From: Smittium mucronatum
Taxonomy: Eukaryota; Kickxellomycota; Harpellomycetes; Harpellales; Legeriomycetaceae
NCBI GenBank assembly: GCA_001953115.1
Contig: LSSL01001329.1
Coordinates: 1 to 22,352 of the forward strand
Direction of reading: 5' to 3'
DNA: 22,352 nucleotides
Position numbers and translations under genes: made by a program. A model generated the notes under the pieces. The model saw only the letters and a program-made list of their open reading frames with translations, made no database searches and had not been told where the DNA came from. This document shows positions 20,459 through 22,352 of the stretch, piece after piece; position 1 is the stretch's first letter, and each line of letters begins with the position of its first letter.

Positions 20459-22194
20459 TTATATTTGTTGGGCATTTGAAATAAAGCTTCCTATTTGACT
20501 GCGTCTCCTGCCTTCGATATATTTGATCATATCATCATAAGTGCGAGGAATGACACGTCGAACAGGAGAGTTGGACTCAAAGGTAAAATAGAATGTGTTT
20601 GTGGTTTCGATTGTTTGTTTAGTTGGATCAAGGACATCAACTTTTACCGATACTTGAAAGTGTTTGTCATCATGGCTCTGCTCAGTGCTATCCAAATCAG
20701 ATGAGTAAATAACTTGGCTAGTAAGTCTTAAAATCGAGCCCACGTTTACAGGTTTGGTAAACGAGAAATCGTCTAACGATTTACTTATTGGGTTAGCTCC
20801 ACTGTACATGCAAGCGTTTGCATATGCTAACTAATACAGGTAATTGTAAAGCATCATACTTTAGATAAAGAGCAGATTTATATCTATGGAAAGAGTTATT
20901 ACCTCGTGCCCAACTCGCATCAAGAACCCACCAAACACCTTATGATGAATATTTCTTTCTGAGGGGAAGCAGACGTGTACTGAACTCATTGTTGTGTCGT
21001 CAAGCCAAACAAAATCCTTATTCATAGAAGAGGAATTGTAGTCATTGTCTATGATATCAACAAAAAATAAAAAAGGGCATGTATAGTAAATGTGTGTTCA
21101 TAGTAAAATTAAACATTGAATGGTTTAAAGAATTCCCTACTTGTATATTTTTTGGCTTCAATCCAAATTTTGTGCATAATCCTACTTTCTACGAAGTTAG
21201 GGGGAGTCTTTTCTAAACCCTTTTTGTTCAACAAACTTTTTTCCCTCTTAATGACTAGGGGATAAATTTTCAGCAAATAATATTAGAGTAAGTCAAAATG
21301 TTTGGCGAATGAGGTATGATATCTATTTTGAAGAAAATAATGGTGAAGAGAAGACTTACGTTCAGATGTTTTAAAGGCTATTCTTTCTTTTTCTGAAGAT
21401 AGCATCAAAGGATTTATTTGTTCGGCTTTTCCGGTGTCACGGTTTCGAGCAACCATGGTAAATCGAGCAGTTAAGCAAGGTTTTTCTGAAGATCCTTCTT
21501 CAGTTGAAAGAACTTTATTCAGGACTAGAGATATATCAATTGAACTATAGCCTACGTGAACAACGTGGCCACTAGCCTTATAGATACAGTCAGAGTCAAG
21601 ATATTCGTGGATGTCAATACGATCAACAGCAGCAGTGACGATCACCAAGTTCTTGATTTGGCCATCAATATCGGACGTGTGTTTATAAGCTATTGCCCCA
21701 GCTAGACGGTCAAGATCTTCGAGGATCTTACCAACCCTGATTTCGCCCTGTTGGTTGACATATTGATTTAAAAGAGAAGGAGCGTCTCTGAACGGAAGCC
21801 ATAGCTCACAATATGAGTCGCTTATAGTCTTCAAAACTAGCTGGTCTTTGGAATTTGTCGTCTCAAAAGATTCAGGTAGGGTGTCAAACTTTTTGTAGTA
21901 ACTTATATCACTACTAGTTTCGCTAGGTAGTACGGGGTAGCGTTTCAACATTTTCTCTAGCAATATAAATGTTGGAGTTATAGTTTTCATAAATATATTT
22001 TGATATTCCCTAATAGTTTTACACTTACCCCAATGTTCCATTTCGGACTTGAAATCCGGGATATTTTGTTTGGTGGAATTATCAGATTTCGATATAGTGT
22101 CTTTGAACTCTGTGGATAAGAATCTTAAGGATTTCGTGGTGTGGTTTATGGGGCCACGAACAATGAAACCTCGCCCAAAAAAAGCTCGCAACAT
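20459..22194 (-). CDS. ACOT9-type mitochondrial acyl-CoA thioesterase (double hotdog)
   Basis: Hydrolyses acyl-CoA to free fatty acid and CoA, by family. Reconstructed as five exons: 22029-22194, 21360-21956, 21141-21254, 20903-21048 and 20459-20830, giving 464 residues, near the 439 of human ACOT9. All four introns (72, 105, 92, 72 bp) are GT-AG and keep phase. Donors read GTAAGT, GTAAGT, GTAGGG and GTAATA. The N-terminus (MLRAFFGRGFIVRG) is Arg-rich without acidic residues, a good mitochondrial presequence. Hotdog 1 (about 102-250) shows DSYCELWLPF, GKILEDLDRLAGAIAYKH, IVTAAVDRID, VGYSSIDI and ARFTMVAR with NPL. Hotdog 2 (about 314-451) shows ERNIHHKVFGGFLMR, DDFSFTKPVNVGSILRL, TTNTFYFTF and EGRRR. 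The last exon ends CAA CAA ATA TAA. The first intron is in frame, so skipping its removal would add 24 residues. It converges on the Mpo1-like gene. Confidence 0.9.
21957..22028 (-). other. In-frame 72-bp intron in the thioesterase gene
   Basis: GTAAGT donor (22028 downward) and TTTATATTGCTAG acceptor (AG at 21958-21957). It contains no stop in the reading frame and is divisible by three, so the unspliced frame looks continuous. Splicing joins EHW to EKMLKRYPVLPSE through a split Glu codon. The perfect donor and the same length as the last intron argue that it is removed. Confidence 0.65.
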
Positions 22195-22352
22195 GGTAAA
22201 AATAAATCAACTCGTTAGAAGAGAATATGGCTTTGATAAAGATACGGATTTAGAGGGTATCGTAAAAGTCAAATTCAATTCTTTAAAAATTCTTATAGCT
22301 ATAAGAATCTTGGGAGAAAGTTAATGCTATTGAGATGTATATAAATACAGAT
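22195..22352 (-). promoter_or_regulatory. Upstream region of the thioesterase gene
   Basis: This 158-bp stretch up to the window edge should hold the 5' leader and part of the promoter. It contains a 20-bp perfect palindrome (22289-22308) whose halves include TATAAG, and a TATTTATATA-like word near 22339-22348. A + strand frame entering here from within the gene is antisense and not called. Confidence 0.35.
22289..22308. repeat. 20-bp perfect palindrome
   Basis: ATTCTTATAG followed by its exact reverse complement, about 95 bp upstream of the thioesterase start codon. It could be a dimeric-factor binding site or a TATA-containing element; the function is unproven. Confidence 0.6.

Noticed and set aside
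20495..20704. 69-codon + strand frame
   Set aside because: It is antisense to the last exon of the thioesterase, which has strong family motifs.
22049..22324. 91-codon + strand frame overlapping the thioesterase start
   Set aside because: It is antisense to the presequence and first exon of a clear gene, and its remaining part shows no family motif.

Overview
The window looks like nuclear DNA from an extremely AT-rich eukaryote, most likely a fungus and probably an early-diverging one. The reasons are short GT-AG introns of about 70-105 bp, a eukaryotic tRNA-Gly with internal A and B boxes and a Pol III T-run, a decayed APE-type LINE, and two ordinary protein genes that use the standard code (CAA/CAG for Gln, TAA/TAG as stops). 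The species cannot be named from the sequence. There are no bacterial operon features, no ribosome-binding sites and no CRISPR array.

Layout. 1-4600 is one badly decayed non-LTR retrotransposon on the + strand: an ORF1-like part, an endonuclease, a reverse transcriptase with its ADD motif still visible, and a C-terminal tail. It is riddled with stops and a few frameshifts. 4600-18889 is a very AT-rich gene desert interrupted by an assembly gap (10703-11466). It holds a possible antisense coding relic (about 5290-6330), a possible sense coding relic (about 9420-9945), and a short exon-like fragment with a splice donor (10303-10444). It also holds microsatellites and a distinctive 80-bp repeat present as an inverted pair (7447-7526 and 8948-9027) plus a worn third copy near 16360-16434. 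18890-18960 is tRNA-Gly(GCC). 19647-19804 may contain a tiny spliced ORF.

The right end is the only clear protein-coding part. A TATA box precedes an intact single-exon gene for a short Mpo1-like (DUF962) membrane protein (19954-20298, +). It converges, with a 160-bp gap, on a gene for a mitochondrial ACOT9-type double-hotdog acyl-CoA thioesterase (20459-22194, -). I reconstruct that gene as five exons, including a 114-bp exon inside what looks like a single long intron and an in-frame 72-bp intron. Both products touch acyl-chain metabolism (fatty-acid alpha-oxidation in the ER for the Mpo1 family, acyl-CoA hydrolysis in mitochondria for ACOT9), but they are convergent, so shared transcription is not implied.

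I found no convincing new multi-gene system. The most unusual items are the four-decamer repeat cassette with its 17/20/17-bp spacing, the single-frame coding relic whose stops are all TAA/TAG at Gln-like positions, and the RIP-like pattern of some stops in the LINE.
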